64,000 nt of DNA, taken from NCBI RefSeq assembly GCF_014203895.1, contig NZ_JACHJY010000006.1, positions 186,001 through 250,000 of the forward strand, read 5' to 3'. Position 1 is the first letter of the stretch, and every line of letters starts with the position of its first letter. A program made the translations under genes and the position numbers. Positions 31,740 to 39,196 of this stretch are shown piece by piece. This DNA is from Streptomyces nymphaeiformis. GTDB lineage: Bacteria > Actinomycetota > Actinomycetes > Streptomycetales > Streptomycetaceae. The notes beneath the pieces were generated by a model. That model worked only from the letters and a program-made list of their open reading frames with translations. It was not told where the DNA came from and searched no databases.

Positions 31740-32219
31740 GTTCCCTCCGCGCTCCTCGCACCGCTCGGCCCCAGGGGGCCGGGCGGGCTTCGGAGCGCTG
31801 CGGCGGCCTCCGACCGCCGGGTCGTCCGGCGCGGCGGGCCGCTGCGCGACGTGGGGCGGGGGCCGCTGCGCGGGGCTTTCTCCCCCACCCCGCCCCTTCC
31901 CGTAACCGGGGGCTCCGCCCCCGGACCCCCGCGCCTCGAACGCCGGCGGGGCTGGACGTCCAGCCCGCCCGGCGTTCGAGGGCGCGGCCTCAGGCCGTAC
32001 GGGGGTCTGGGGGCTCGCCCCCAGTTTCGGGAAGGGGCGGGGTGGGGGAAGGCTCCGCGCAGCGGCGCTCACGCACCCGCACCAGCGCAACCCGCACCGC
32101 CCCGCCGGCCCGCACCCGAACCGGCCCGACCGGCCCGCACCGCCCCGCGGCCCGACCGGCCCGACCGGCCCGCACCGGCACCCGCACTCCCGCCCGCACC
32201 CCCCGAAAGGCACCCCACC
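31740..32219. other. 480-bp non-coding gap with repeats before the mutase
   Basis: No gene is convincing here. It holds a 205-bp imperfect inverted repeat (31862-32066) and, from about 32100 to 32190, a C-rich minisatellite of CCGGCCCGA and CCGGCCCGCACC units. AAAGG is the only ribosome-like site before GTG 32220. Confidence 0.6.
31862..32066. repeat. Large imperfect inverted repeat, Streptomyces intergenic element
   Basis: The ends pair perfectly (GCCGCTGCGCGG with its complement). Inward, a CCCCCACCCCGCCCCTTCC stretch pairs too. The centre, near 31957, is the palindrome GGGCTGGACGTCCAGCCC. The flanking strings of GCCCCCGGACCCCCGCGCCT and TCGAACGCCGG type recur between genes in many Streptomyces. 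It can form a very long hairpin and probably ends PNP transcription. Confidence 0.7.
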
Positions 32220-33872
32220 GTGACGCAGGACGACCTCCTCGCCCGGGCCCAGGCGTGGCTCGCCGAGGATCCCGATCAGGAGACCCGCGACGAGCTCGCC
32301 GCGCTCCTCGACCGCAACGCCACCGACGAGCTCGCCGCCCGTTTCAGCGGCACGCTGCAGTTCGGCACCGCCGGCCTCCGCGGTGAGATCGGCGCCGGGC
32401 CCATGCGGATGAACCGCTCGGTCGTGATCCGCGCCGCCGCCGGCCTCGCCGCGTACCTGAAGGCGAAGGGCGAGACCGGCGGTCTCGTCGTCATCGGCTA
32501 CGACGCCCGCTACAAGTCCGTCGACTTCGCCCGCGACACCGCCGCCGTGGTGACCGCCGCCGGGCTGCGCGCCGCGCTGCTCCCGCGCCCGCTGCCGACG
32601 CCCGTCCTCGCGTACGCCATAAGGCATCTGGGCGCCGTCGCCGGTGTCGAGGTGACCGCCAGCCACAACCCGCCGCGCGACAACGGCTACAAGGTCTACC
32701 TGGGCGACGGCTCGCAGATCGTGCCGCCGGCCGACGCGGAGATCGCCGCCGAGATCGACGCGATCCGCTCGCTGAACGACGTGCCCCGCGCCTCCGAGGG
32801 CTGGGAGGTCCTCGGCGACGAGGTCCTGGAGTCGTACCTGGAGCGCACGGACGCCGTCCTGACCCCCGGCTCCCCCCGCACCGCGCGGACCGTCTACACG
32901 GCCATGCACGGCGTCGGCAAGGAGGTCCTGACGGCCGCGTTCGGCCGGGCCGGCTTCCCGCCGCCCGCGCTCGTCGCCGAGCAGGCCGAGCCGGACCCGG
33001 CGTTCCCGACGGTCGCCTTCCCGAACCCGGAGGAGCCGGGCGCCATGGACCTGGCCTTCGAGGCCGCCCGGGCCGTGGACCCCGACATCGTCATCGCGAA
33101 CGACCCGGACGCCGACCGCTGCGCCGTCGCCGTGCCCGACGCGGACGTCGAGGGCGGCTGGCGGATGCTCCGCGGCGACGAGGTCGGCGCGCTGCTCGCC
33201 GCGCACCTCGTGCACAAGGGCGCCACCGGCGTGTTCGCCGAGTCGATCGTGTCGTCCTCGCTCCTCGGCCGCATCGCCGAGGCCGCGGGCGTCGGCTACG
33301 AGGAGACGCTGACCGGCTTCAAGTGGATCGCCCGCGTCGACGGCCTGCGGTACGGCTACGAGGAGGCGCTCGGCTACTGCGTCGACCCCGAGGGCGTCCG
33401 CGACAAGGACGGCATCACGGCCGCGCTGCTCGTCACCGAGCTGGCCTCGGTGCTCAAGGAGCAGGGCCGCACCCTCACCGACCTGCTCGACGACCTGGCG
33501 GTGGCGCACGGCCTTCACGCCACGGACCAGCTGTCGGTGCGCGTCGAGGACCTGGGCGTCATCGCGAACGCGATGGCCGCGCTGCGCGAGAAGCCCCCGG
33601 TGCGGCTCGCCGGTCTGACGGTCGTCTCGGCCGAGGACCTGACGAAGGGCACGGAGTCGCTGCCGCCGACGGACGGCCTGCGCTACCACCTGGAGGGCGC
33701 CTACAAGGCCCGGGTGATCGTCCGCCCGTCCGGCACCGAGCCCAAGCTCAAGTGCTATCTGGAGGTCGTGGTCCCGGTCGGCGACGGGAGCGAGCTGGCG
33801 ACGGCCCGCGCGACGGGCGCGGAGGTGCTCGCCGCGATCAAGCGGGACCTGTCCGAGGCCGCCGGGCTGTAG
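32220..33872 (+). CDS. Phosphomannomutase/phosphoglucomutase-family enzyme, probable phosphopentomutase
   Basis: 550 residues, complete four-domain alpha-D-phosphohexomutase. The phosphoserine loop is VTASHNPPRDNGYK, the magnesium loop NDPDADRCAV, the sugar-binding loop GYEEALGYC and the phosphate-binding loop RPSGTEPKLKCYLE. It shifts phosphate between carbons 1 and 6, or 1 and 5. No deoB-type phosphopentomutase is visible, and this gene sits between PNP and deoC, so conversion of (deoxy)ribose-1-phosphate to the 5-phosphate is the likely job (inference). Start GTG 32220 has only a weak ribosome site. Confidence 0.9.
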   Translation: MTQDDLLARAQAWLAEDPDQETRDELAALLDRNATDELAARFSGTLQFGTAGLRGEIGAGPMRMNRSVVIRAAAGLAAYLKAKGETGGLVVIGYDARYKSVDFARDTAAVVTAAGLRAALLPRPLPTPVLAYAIRHLGAVAGVEVTASHNPPRDNGYKVYLGDGSQIVPPADAEIAAEIDAIRSLNDVPRASEGWEVLGDEVLESYLERTDAVLTPGSPRTARTVYTAMHGVGKEVLTAAFGRAGFPPPALVAEQAEPDPAFPTVAFPNPEEPGAMDLAFEAARAVDPDIVIANDPDADRCAVAVPDADVEGGWRMLRGDEVGALLAAHLVHKGATGVFAESIVSSSLLGRIAEAAGVGYEETLTGFKWIARVDGLRYGYEEALGYCVDPEGVRDKDGITAALLVTELASVLKEQGRTLTDLLDDLAVAHGLHATDQLSVRVEDLGVIANAMAALREKPPVRLAGLTVVSAEDLTKGTESLPPTDGLRYHLEGAYKARVIVRPSGTEPKLKCYLEVVVPVGDGSELATARATGAEVLAAIKRDLSEAAGL

Positions 33873-33881
33873 GGACACCGA

Positions 33882-33919
33882 GGAGGGCCGGTACGGGAGC
33901 GCTTCCGTACCGGCCCTCC
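33882..33919. terminator. Terminator hairpin after the mutase
   Basis: A perfect 15-bp stem (GGAGGGCCGGTACGG with its complement) and an 8-base loop, ten bases past the stop. Confidence 0.85.
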
Positions 33920-34012
33920 GGCGTTCCCCCGCCGCGCCCGTCCGGGTGAACCCGTACGACACGTGACGTGACGCGTGGACCGTGCGCCGGGAGCGCGCGC
34001 CAGGGTGACCGG

Positions 34013-35203
34013 GTGTCCGTCACCCCCGTGCCGTACGTCCCCACCCCGCGTACCTCCGCCCCCGCACCCGCCCCCGGCGCCGGGCGGCGCGGGGCGCTGC
34101 GGCACGCGGCCCCGGCACTGCTCGGCTTCCTGGCGGTACGGCTCCTGGGGCTCGCGGTCCTCGCCCGCTGGGCGCACGGGAAGGGGCACGGCCTGTGGCC
34201 GGTGCTCGCCCGCACCTGGGACTCGCTCTGGTACCTGGACATCGCGGCGCACGGGTACGCCGCCGACCCGTCCTACCCCCGGAACCTCGCCTTCTTCCCG
34301 CTCTTCCCCGGGCTCGTCCGGGTGCTCTCGACGGTCCTGCCCGGCTCCCGCGCCTCGGTGGCGCTCGGGGTCGCGGTGGTGTGCTCGCTGGCCGCCGCCT
34401 GGGGGGTGTTCGCGGTCGGCGACCGGCTGCACGGGCGCCGCACCGGCACGGTCCTCGCGGTCCTGTGGGCCGCCTCGCCGGTGGCCGCCGTGCAGTGGAT
34501 GGGCTACACGGAGTCGCTGTTCACGGCGCTCGCCGCCTGGGCGCTGTACGCGGTGCTCGACGGGCGCTGGGCGTGGGCGGCCGGACTCGCGGTGGCCGCC
34601 GGCCTGACGAGGCCGACGGGGCTCGCGGTCGCGGCGGCGGTCTCGACGGCGGGACTGCTGGCCGCCTGCCGGGGGCCCGGTCGGCGCGAGCCCGGCGGGC
34701 GCGCGCCGCAGGCCCTGCTCGCCGCCCTGACCGCGCCGCTCGGCTGGCTCGGGTACGTGGGGTGGGTGGCGCTGGTCCGCGGACGCTGGGACGGCTACTT
34801 CGAGGTGCAGCGACGCTGGGGGAACCAGTGGGACGGGGGCGCGGTGACGCTGCGGGAGCTGAAGCGGTACCTCGTCCACAGCCAGGCCCCGTACCTCTTC
34901 CTGTCCGTCGTCTCGGTCGTGCTGCTGCTGTCCGCCGGGCTCTACCTGTGCTGTCTCGCCGACCGGCAGCCGCTGCCGCTGCTCGTGTTCACGGGGGTGC
35001 TGCTGCTCGTGGTCCTCGGCAGCGGCGGCGTCTGGTTCCCGCGCGCCCGCTTCCTGCTGCCGGGCTTCCCACTGCTGCTGCCGCTCGCCGTGGCGATCGC
35101 CCGCGCCCGCCGGCCCGTGGCCGCCCTCGTCCTCGCGGGGGCGGCGCTGTCCTCGGCGTGGCTGGGCGGATACATGCTGCTCGTGTGGGCCGGGGCCCCT
35201 TAA
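34013..35203 (+). CDS. Integral membrane PIG-V-like mannosyltransferase
   Basis: 396 residues with 9-10 hydrophobic helices. The first loop carries WDSLWYLDIAAHGYAADP, the Asp-containing WD...WY..I...GY signature of PIG-V/GT-C enzymes, followed by NLAFFPLFPGLVRVLS. Later segments include SPVAAVQWMGYTESLFTALA and GLTRPTGLAVAAA. GT-C enzymes use polyprenyl-phosphate sugars to glycosylate targets outside the membrane. The acceptor is unknown. GTG 34013 has AGGGTG upstream. Confidence 0.82.
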   Translation: MSVTPVPYVPTPRTSAPAPAPGAGRRGALRHAAPALLGFLAVRLLGLAVLARWAHGKGHGLWPVLARTWDSLWYLDIAAHGYAADPSYPRNLAFFPLFPGLVRVLSTVLPGSRASVALGVAVVCSLAAAWGVFAVGDRLHGRRTGTVLAVLWAASPVAAVQWMGYTESLFTALAAWALYAVLDGRWAWAAGLAVAAGLTRPTGLAVAAAVSTAGLLAACRGPGRREPGGRAPQALLAALTAPLGWLGYVGWVALVRGRWDGYFEVQRRWGNQWDGGAVTLRELKRYLVHSQAPYLFLSVVSVVLLLSAGLYLCCLADRQPLPLLVFTGVLLLVVLGSGGVWFPRARFLLPGFPLLLPLAVAIARARRPVAALVLAGAALSSAWLGGYMLLVWAGAP

Positions 35204-35218
35204 AACATCGGGTACGGC

Positions 35219-35896
35219 TCAGCCGGTCGCGGCCAGGATCACGATCAGCAGCAGCCCGGCCAGCGCGGGGCCGACGATCTCGTACGCCCAGCGCACCTGC
35301 GGCTCGCCCTGCGCGCCCGCGCTCCCGGCGCGCTGCTCGGCGAGCTCGCGCAGCTCGGCGACGGTCTTGTCGCTCGGCGCGATCCGGGAGGCGCTGTCCC
35401 GTACGTCGGCGGTGACGGAGGTACGGCCGTGCGGATCGTCCTGGGAGGCGCGGGCGGCGCTGCGGGCGGCCTTCTTCCGCTGGCGCAGGGAGACGGGGAT
35501 CGCCCAGAGCTGGTACTTGGCGCCCTCCTGCGTGAAGACCTCGCTGGAGTAGCCGGCGCGTACGTCGGCGACCGTGGCCCAGGGCAGCGTGATCGTCCGG
35601 AACGGGTTGCGGATCCGGAGCCGGTCCTCGTTGGCGTACACGGCGGGCCGGATCGTGAAGGCGACGATCAGCGGGACGGCGAGCACGAGGCCCGCGAGCG
35701 CGAGCCAGGGCGTGCGGCCGTCGCCGCGGAGCATCGCGTCCCCGGCGAACAGGGCCGCGAGGAGCAGCAGGAAGACCCCGCCCGCGACCCCGAGGGGCGA
35801 CCGGTAGACCTTGTCGGGGGAGGCGGACGGCTGCTCGGGGGTCGACCCGTGGCTCGGCTCGTGGCTGGGCTCGGGGGTCGGCTCGGGGGTCGTCAT
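35219..35896 (-). CDS. PH-domain (YdbS-like) membrane protein
   Basis: 225 residues. A Pro/Glu/Ser-rich cytoplasmic N-terminus is followed by two helices (GGVFLLLLAALFAGDAML, WLALAGLVLAVPLIVAFTI). A bacterial PH-like domain comes next (VYANEDRLRIRNPFRTITLP, WATVADVRAGYSSEVFT, YQLWAIPVSLRQRKKAA). A charged linker and a last helix (YEIVGPALAGLLLIVIL) end it. Membrane-associated scaffold or sensor; no established function. Confidence 0.85.
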   Translation of the reverse strand: MTTPEPTPEPSHEPSHGSTPEQPSASPDKVYRSPLGVAGGVFLLLLAALFAGDAMLRGDGRTPWLALAGLVLAVPLIVAFTIRPAVYANEDRLRIRNPFRTITLPWATVADVRAGYSSEVFTQEGAKYQLWAIPVSLRQRKKAARSAARASQDDPHGRTSVTADVRDSASRIAPSDKTVAELRELAEQRAGSAGAQGEPQVRWAYEIVGPALAGLLLIVILAATG

Positions 35897-35930
35897 GCCG
35901 CCGATTGTGCCTCAGCGGGCGGGCGGGGGC

Positions 35931-36566
35931 TCAGGCGGCCCGCGCGGCCACGAGATCGGCGTACAGGATGATGTTGTCGGGGCGGTGGCCGTCGACCAGC
36001 TCCCCGCCGCAGGTGACGATGCGCAGCTCGGGGCGGGCGGTGTCGCCGTACACCTTGGCGGTCGGGAAGGCGTGCTTGTCGACCTGCTCCAGCTCGCGGA
36101 CCCGGAAGACGGCGGTCGTGCCGTCGGCGCGGGTCACGGTGATCTCGTCGCCGACGCGGACCTTGGAGACGTCCTTGAGGACGGCCGGGCCGCGCGCGGT
36201 GTCGAAGTGGCCGATGAGGACGGCGGGCCCGGTCTGGCCGGGGGTGACGCCCTTGTCGTACCAGCCGATCCGGTCGGCGTCGGCGACCGAGGGCACCTCG
36301 ACGGTGCCGTCCCCGTTCAGGCCGAGGTCCAGGATCGGCCCGGCGTCGACCCCGGCGGCGGGCACCCGGACCCGGACGGGCAGGGAGCGCGCCATGGGCT
36401 TCACGGGCGCCGCACTCGCGGTCGGCGCGGGGGCCGTGGCCCGTGAGATGTGGGCGGGCGGGAGGGCGGCCCCGGGCTCGCTCCCGGCGGAACACCCGGT
36501 GAGCGCGGTGAGCGCGGCGAGGAGGAGGACGGCGGCGGTACGGGACCGGGGGCTGCGGCGGTTCAC
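35931..36566 (-). CDS. Class F sortase
   Basis: 211 residues. N-terminal lipoprotein-like signal (TAAVLLLAALTALTGCSAG). The sortase core has the class F style blocks RIGWYDKGVTPGQTGPAVL, catalytic His in IGHFDTARGPAVL, Cys in LRIVTCGG and Arg in the final HRPDNIILYADL region. Sortases cleave a C-terminal sorting signal and join the protein to the cell wall. The next gene downstream in coordinates (36790) encodes a secreted protein with a sorting-like C-terminus, its likely partner. Confidence 0.9.
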   Translation of the reverse strand: MNRRSPRSRTAAVLLLAALTALTGCSAGSEPGAALPPAHISRATAPAPTASAAPVKPMARSLPVRVRVPAAGVDAGPILDLGLNGDGTVEVPSVADADRIGWYDKGVTPGQTGPAVLIGHFDTARGPAVLKDVSKVRVGDEITVTRADGTTAVFRVRELEQVDKHAFPTAKVYGDTARPELRIVTCGGELVDGHRPDNIILYADLVAARAA

Positions 36567-36585
36567 GGGAGGGCTCCGGACGGGT

Positions 36586-36711
36586 CCGGCCGGCCGCCGC
36601 GCGGAGGACGGCGACCGGCCTGAGGCTGGTGACGGCCGGCCGCCGCGCGAAGGCGGCGACCGGCCGGAGGTCGGGGTGTGGCCGGCCGTCGCGTCGGACG
36701 CGGCGGCCGGC
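36586..36711. repeat. Three tandem hairpins between the sortase and surface-protein genes
   Basis: Three copies of a self-complementary unit of about 30 bases, CCGGCCGCCGCGCG...GGCGACCGGCC, at about 36590-36620, 36636-36665 and 36681-36711. The third copy diverges most. They lie after the surface-protein stop and before the sortase start on the minus strand, so they probably cut off or damp readthrough. Confidence 0.6.
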
Positions 36712-36789
36712 CCGGGGTGGGGTGGCGCCTGCTCGGGTCAGGGGCAGGAGGCGGTACGGGTCGGTCGCCGGCGGCCGAGGCCGTGCGGG

Positions 36790-37977
36790 TCAGCCGCGGG
36801 CGCCGGACCGGCGGCGCAGGACGACGAAGCCGAGGCCCGCGGCGGCGAGCGAGGCCGCACCGGCGCCGGCGGCGATCAGCGCGGTCGAGTCGCCCTCGGC
36901 GGAGAGCTCGGCGCCGGCCGCGACGCCGCCCTTCGGGATGACGGAGGTCTGCCCGTTGTTGGTGGTGGTGCCGGTGTTGCCCGCGGGGGCCGGGGTCGTG
37001 GTGGACGGCGCCGGGGTGGGCGTGGCGGTGTCCTTCTCGCAGCCCTTGGGGAGCTTCGGGAACGCGGTCCAGGCGTACGGCGTGTCGCCGCCCTGGGTGC
37101 GCTGGCCGAGCTTCGGGGTGGTGGTGTTCGCGCCCTTGATCGTGAGGCCCTGGCCCAGGTCGGCCGCGTGGTCGCGGTCGAGGACGACGATCGGCTTTCC
37201 GGCCTCGTCGTTGAGGACGGCCTTCGGGCCCTTCTCCAGGTCGTTGGTGAGCGTCACGGTCAGCTGCGCGAAGACCGAGGGGATGACCTGCTGGACGGTG
37301 CACTCGCCGAGGGTGACGACCGGGCCCGGGGTGGGCGCGGGGGCCGGCGCGGGCGCGGGCTTCTCGACGAGCTTCGGGGCGGCCTGCCGCGCCGAGCCCG
37401 GGATGTAGGCGGCGAAGCCTCCGTCCTGCTCCAGGACGACGACCGCCTTGCCGTACGTCCAGACCTGACGGGGGGCGTTCAGGTAGGTGAAGCCGCGGCC
37501 CTTGCCGTTCTCGATCAGCTGGAGGCCGTAGCGGCCGTCCTTCTTCGCGAGCTCCATGAGCGTGCCGTCGGCGAGGCGGTAGATGCCCGACGTGGCCCCG
37601 GGGACGTAGTTGCGGTCCCAGTTGTAGGTGGTGCCGTCCGGGTTGAGGACGAAGAACTCGCCGTTGTCGTTGCCGGCGACGGAACGGGTGGTCGCCTCCA
37701 GGACGCCGACCGGGTTGCCCTGGTAGAAGAGCTCGGCGCGGTAGCTCAGGTCCTTGACCTTGTAGATCTTGGCGACGGTTCCGTTGAGGAGGGTTTCGGT
37801 ACGGACGAGGGTGCCCTTCGACGCATCGGCCCCGGCGTCGGTCGGCTTCGCCTGGGCGGTGGCGGCGGCCACCGGGCCGTCGGCCGCGAAGGCGGCGCCC
37901 GCCGCGAGGGCGGGGGCGGTGATCGCGACACCCGCGACGAGGGCGGTGGCGATGGCGGTGCGAAGGGCGGTGCGCAT
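36790..37977 (-). CDS. Secreted surface protein with sortase-like C-terminal anchor
   Basis: 395 residues. Signal peptide (ALRTAIATALVAGVAITAPA, cleavage near AFAA), a beta-rich domain of about 150 residues (TLVRTETLLNGTVAKIYKVK, YRAELFYQGNPVGVLEATT), a Pro/Ala linker, a second domain, and a Thr/Pro stalk. The C-terminus is a hydrophobic helix (LIAAGAGAASLAAAGLGFVV) and RRRSGARG. Before the helix, where LPXTG or LAXTG is expected, it reads LSAEGDS, a non-standard sequence. AGGAG five bases before ATG 37977. Adhesin-like function is only inferred. Confidence 0.85.
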   Translation of the reverse strand: MRTALRTAIATALVAGVAITAPALAAGAAFAADGPVAAATAQAKPTDAGADASKGTLVRTETLLNGTVAKIYKVKDLSYRAELFYQGNPVGVLEATTRSVAGNDNGEFFVLNPDGTTYNWDRNYVPGATSGIYRLADGTLMELAKKDGRYGLQLIENGKGRGFTYLNAPRQVWTYGKAVVVLEQDGGFAAYIPGSARQAAPKLVEKPAPAPAPAPTPGPVVTLGECTVQQVIPSVFAQLTVTLTNDLEKGPKAVLNDEAGKPIVVLDRDHAADLGQGLTIKGANTTTPKLGQRTQGGDTPYAWTAFPKLPKGCEKDTATPTPAPSTTTPAPAGNTGTTTNNGQTSVIPKGGVAAGAELSAEGDSTALIAAGAGAASLAAAGLGFVVLRRRSGARG

Positions 37978-38116
37978 AACGACTCCTGTGAAGATCAGGT
38001 GGGTGGATGGAGAGCCGCATGCCGCTTTTTCTCGGTCCGTCTCTGTGTCCGGTGAGGTCTGGCTGGCTGCTGATGAGAAATCTATTGATCTTGCATTCGG
38101 GACCTGTCCGTTCCAT

Positions 38117-38132
38117 GTCACGGCCGTGTGAC
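38117..38132. promoter_or_regulatory. AfsQ1-like box between the surface-protein gene and deoC
   Basis: GTCAC-GGCCGT-GTGAC fits the published AfsQ1 pattern GTNAC-N6-GTNAC. It lies 140 bases before the surface-protein start and 94 before deoC. It also reads as an inverted pair TGTCAC/GTGACA, so another regulator is possible. Confidence 0.4.
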
Positions 38133-38200
38133 AGCAATCACCACGCCGTCGGACCCCCTGTGACCTCGGGCTCGTCGAAGGGGCTCCCCTGTACAGGTCG

Positions 38201-38212
38201 CTACGCGCGTAG
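38201..38212. promoter_or_regulatory. Nucleoside-regulon palindrome CTACGCGCGTAG, deoC site
   Basis: Perfect copy 13 bases before the deoC GTG. It overlaps a candidate -10 box (TAGATA/TATGCT), which would place the transcript start at or next to the start codon. A bound repressor would cover the promoter. Confidence 0.75.
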
Positions 38213-38225
38213 ATATGCTCGACTG

Positions 38226-39191
38226 GTGACCATGCCCACCACTGCACCCGCAGCACTCGCTTTCGCCGACGTGACCACGTCCGACAGTGCGCTGCGCCGC
38301 TTCCTCCACGGGCTGCCCGGCGTCGACGCCGTCGGCCTGGAGGCGCGCGCCGCGTCCCTCGGCACCCGCTCGATCAAGACCACGGCCAAGGCGTACGCCA
38401 TCGACCTGGCCATTTCCATGATCGACCTGACGACGCTCGAAGGCGCGGACACCCCGGGCAAGGTCCGGGCGCTCGCCGCCAAGGCCGTCAACCCCGATCC
38501 GACCGACCGCACGACCCCGAAGACCGCCGCCGTCTGCGTCTACCCCGACATGGTGGCCACCGCCAAGGCCGCCGTCGCGGGCTCGGGCGTCAAGGTCGCC
38601 TCGGTCGCCACCGCCTTCCCGGCCGGGCGCGCCGCGCTCCCCGTGAAGCTGGCCGACACCGCCGACGCCATCGCCGCCGGAGCCGACGAGATCGACATGG
38701 TCATCGACCGTGGCGCCTTCCTCGCCGGCCGGTACCTGGAGGTCTTCGAGCAGATCGCCGCGATCAAGGCGGAGTGCGGCGACCGCGCCCGCCTCAAGGT
38801 GATCTTCGAGACCGGCGAGCTCTCCACGTACGACAACATCCGCCGCGCCTCCTGGCTCGGGATGATGGCCGGCGCGGACTTCATCAAGACCTCGACCGGC
38901 AAGGTCGCGGTCAACGCCACCCCGGCGAACACCCTCCTCATGCTGGAGGCCGTGCGTGACTTCCGCGCGCAGACCGGCGTGCAGATCGGCGTGAAGCCGG
39001 CCGGCGGCATCCGCAACACCAAGGAAGCGATCAAGTTCCTGGTGCTCGTCAACGAGACCGTGGGCGAGGACTGGCTGGACAACCACTGGTTCCGCTTCGG
39101 CGCTTCCAGCCTGCTCAACGACCTGCTGATGCAGCGCCAGAAGCTGGCGACCGGCCGTTACTCCGGCCCCGATTACGTGACGGTGGACTGA
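38226..39191 (+). CDS. deoC: Deoxyribose-phosphate aldolase
   Basis: 321 residues. It cleaves deoxyribose-5-phosphate to acetaldehyde and glyceraldehyde-3-phosphate. TIM-barrel blocks: AVCVYPDMVATAKAAVAGSG, DEIDMVIDRGAFLAGRY, LKVIFETGELSTYDNIRRAS, the Schiff-base lysine in DFIKTSTGKVAVNATP, and VGVKPAGGI-like QIGVKPAGGIRNTKEAI. GTG 38226 or ATG 38232; neither has a ribosome site, consistent with leaderless translation. The aldehyde dehydrogenase gene begins five bases after the stop, fitting removal of acetaldehyde. Confidence 0.94.
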   Translation: MTMPTTAPAALAFADVTTSDSALRRFLHGLPGVDAVGLEARAASLGTRSIKTTAKAYAIDLAISMIDLTTLEGADTPGKVRALAAKAVNPDPTDRTTPKTAAVCVYPDMVATAKAAVAGSGVKVASVATAFPAGRAALPVKLADTADAIAAGADEIDMVIDRGAFLAGRYLEVFEQIAAIKAECGDRARLKVIFETGELSTYDNIRRASWLGMMAGADFIKTSTGKVAVNATPANTLLMLEAVRDFRAQTGVQIGVKPAGGIRNTKEAIKFLVLVNETVGEDWLDNHWFRFGASSLLNDLLMQRQKLATGRYSGPDYVTVD

Positions 39192-39196
39192 TCAAC

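Noticed and set aside
30933..33962. A 1009-codon open frame on the minus strand
   Set aside because: It is antisense to PNP and the mutase. Both have complete catalytic motifs; the long frame is a by-product of extreme GC bias and its translation is Arg/Gly/Asp-rich without any domain.
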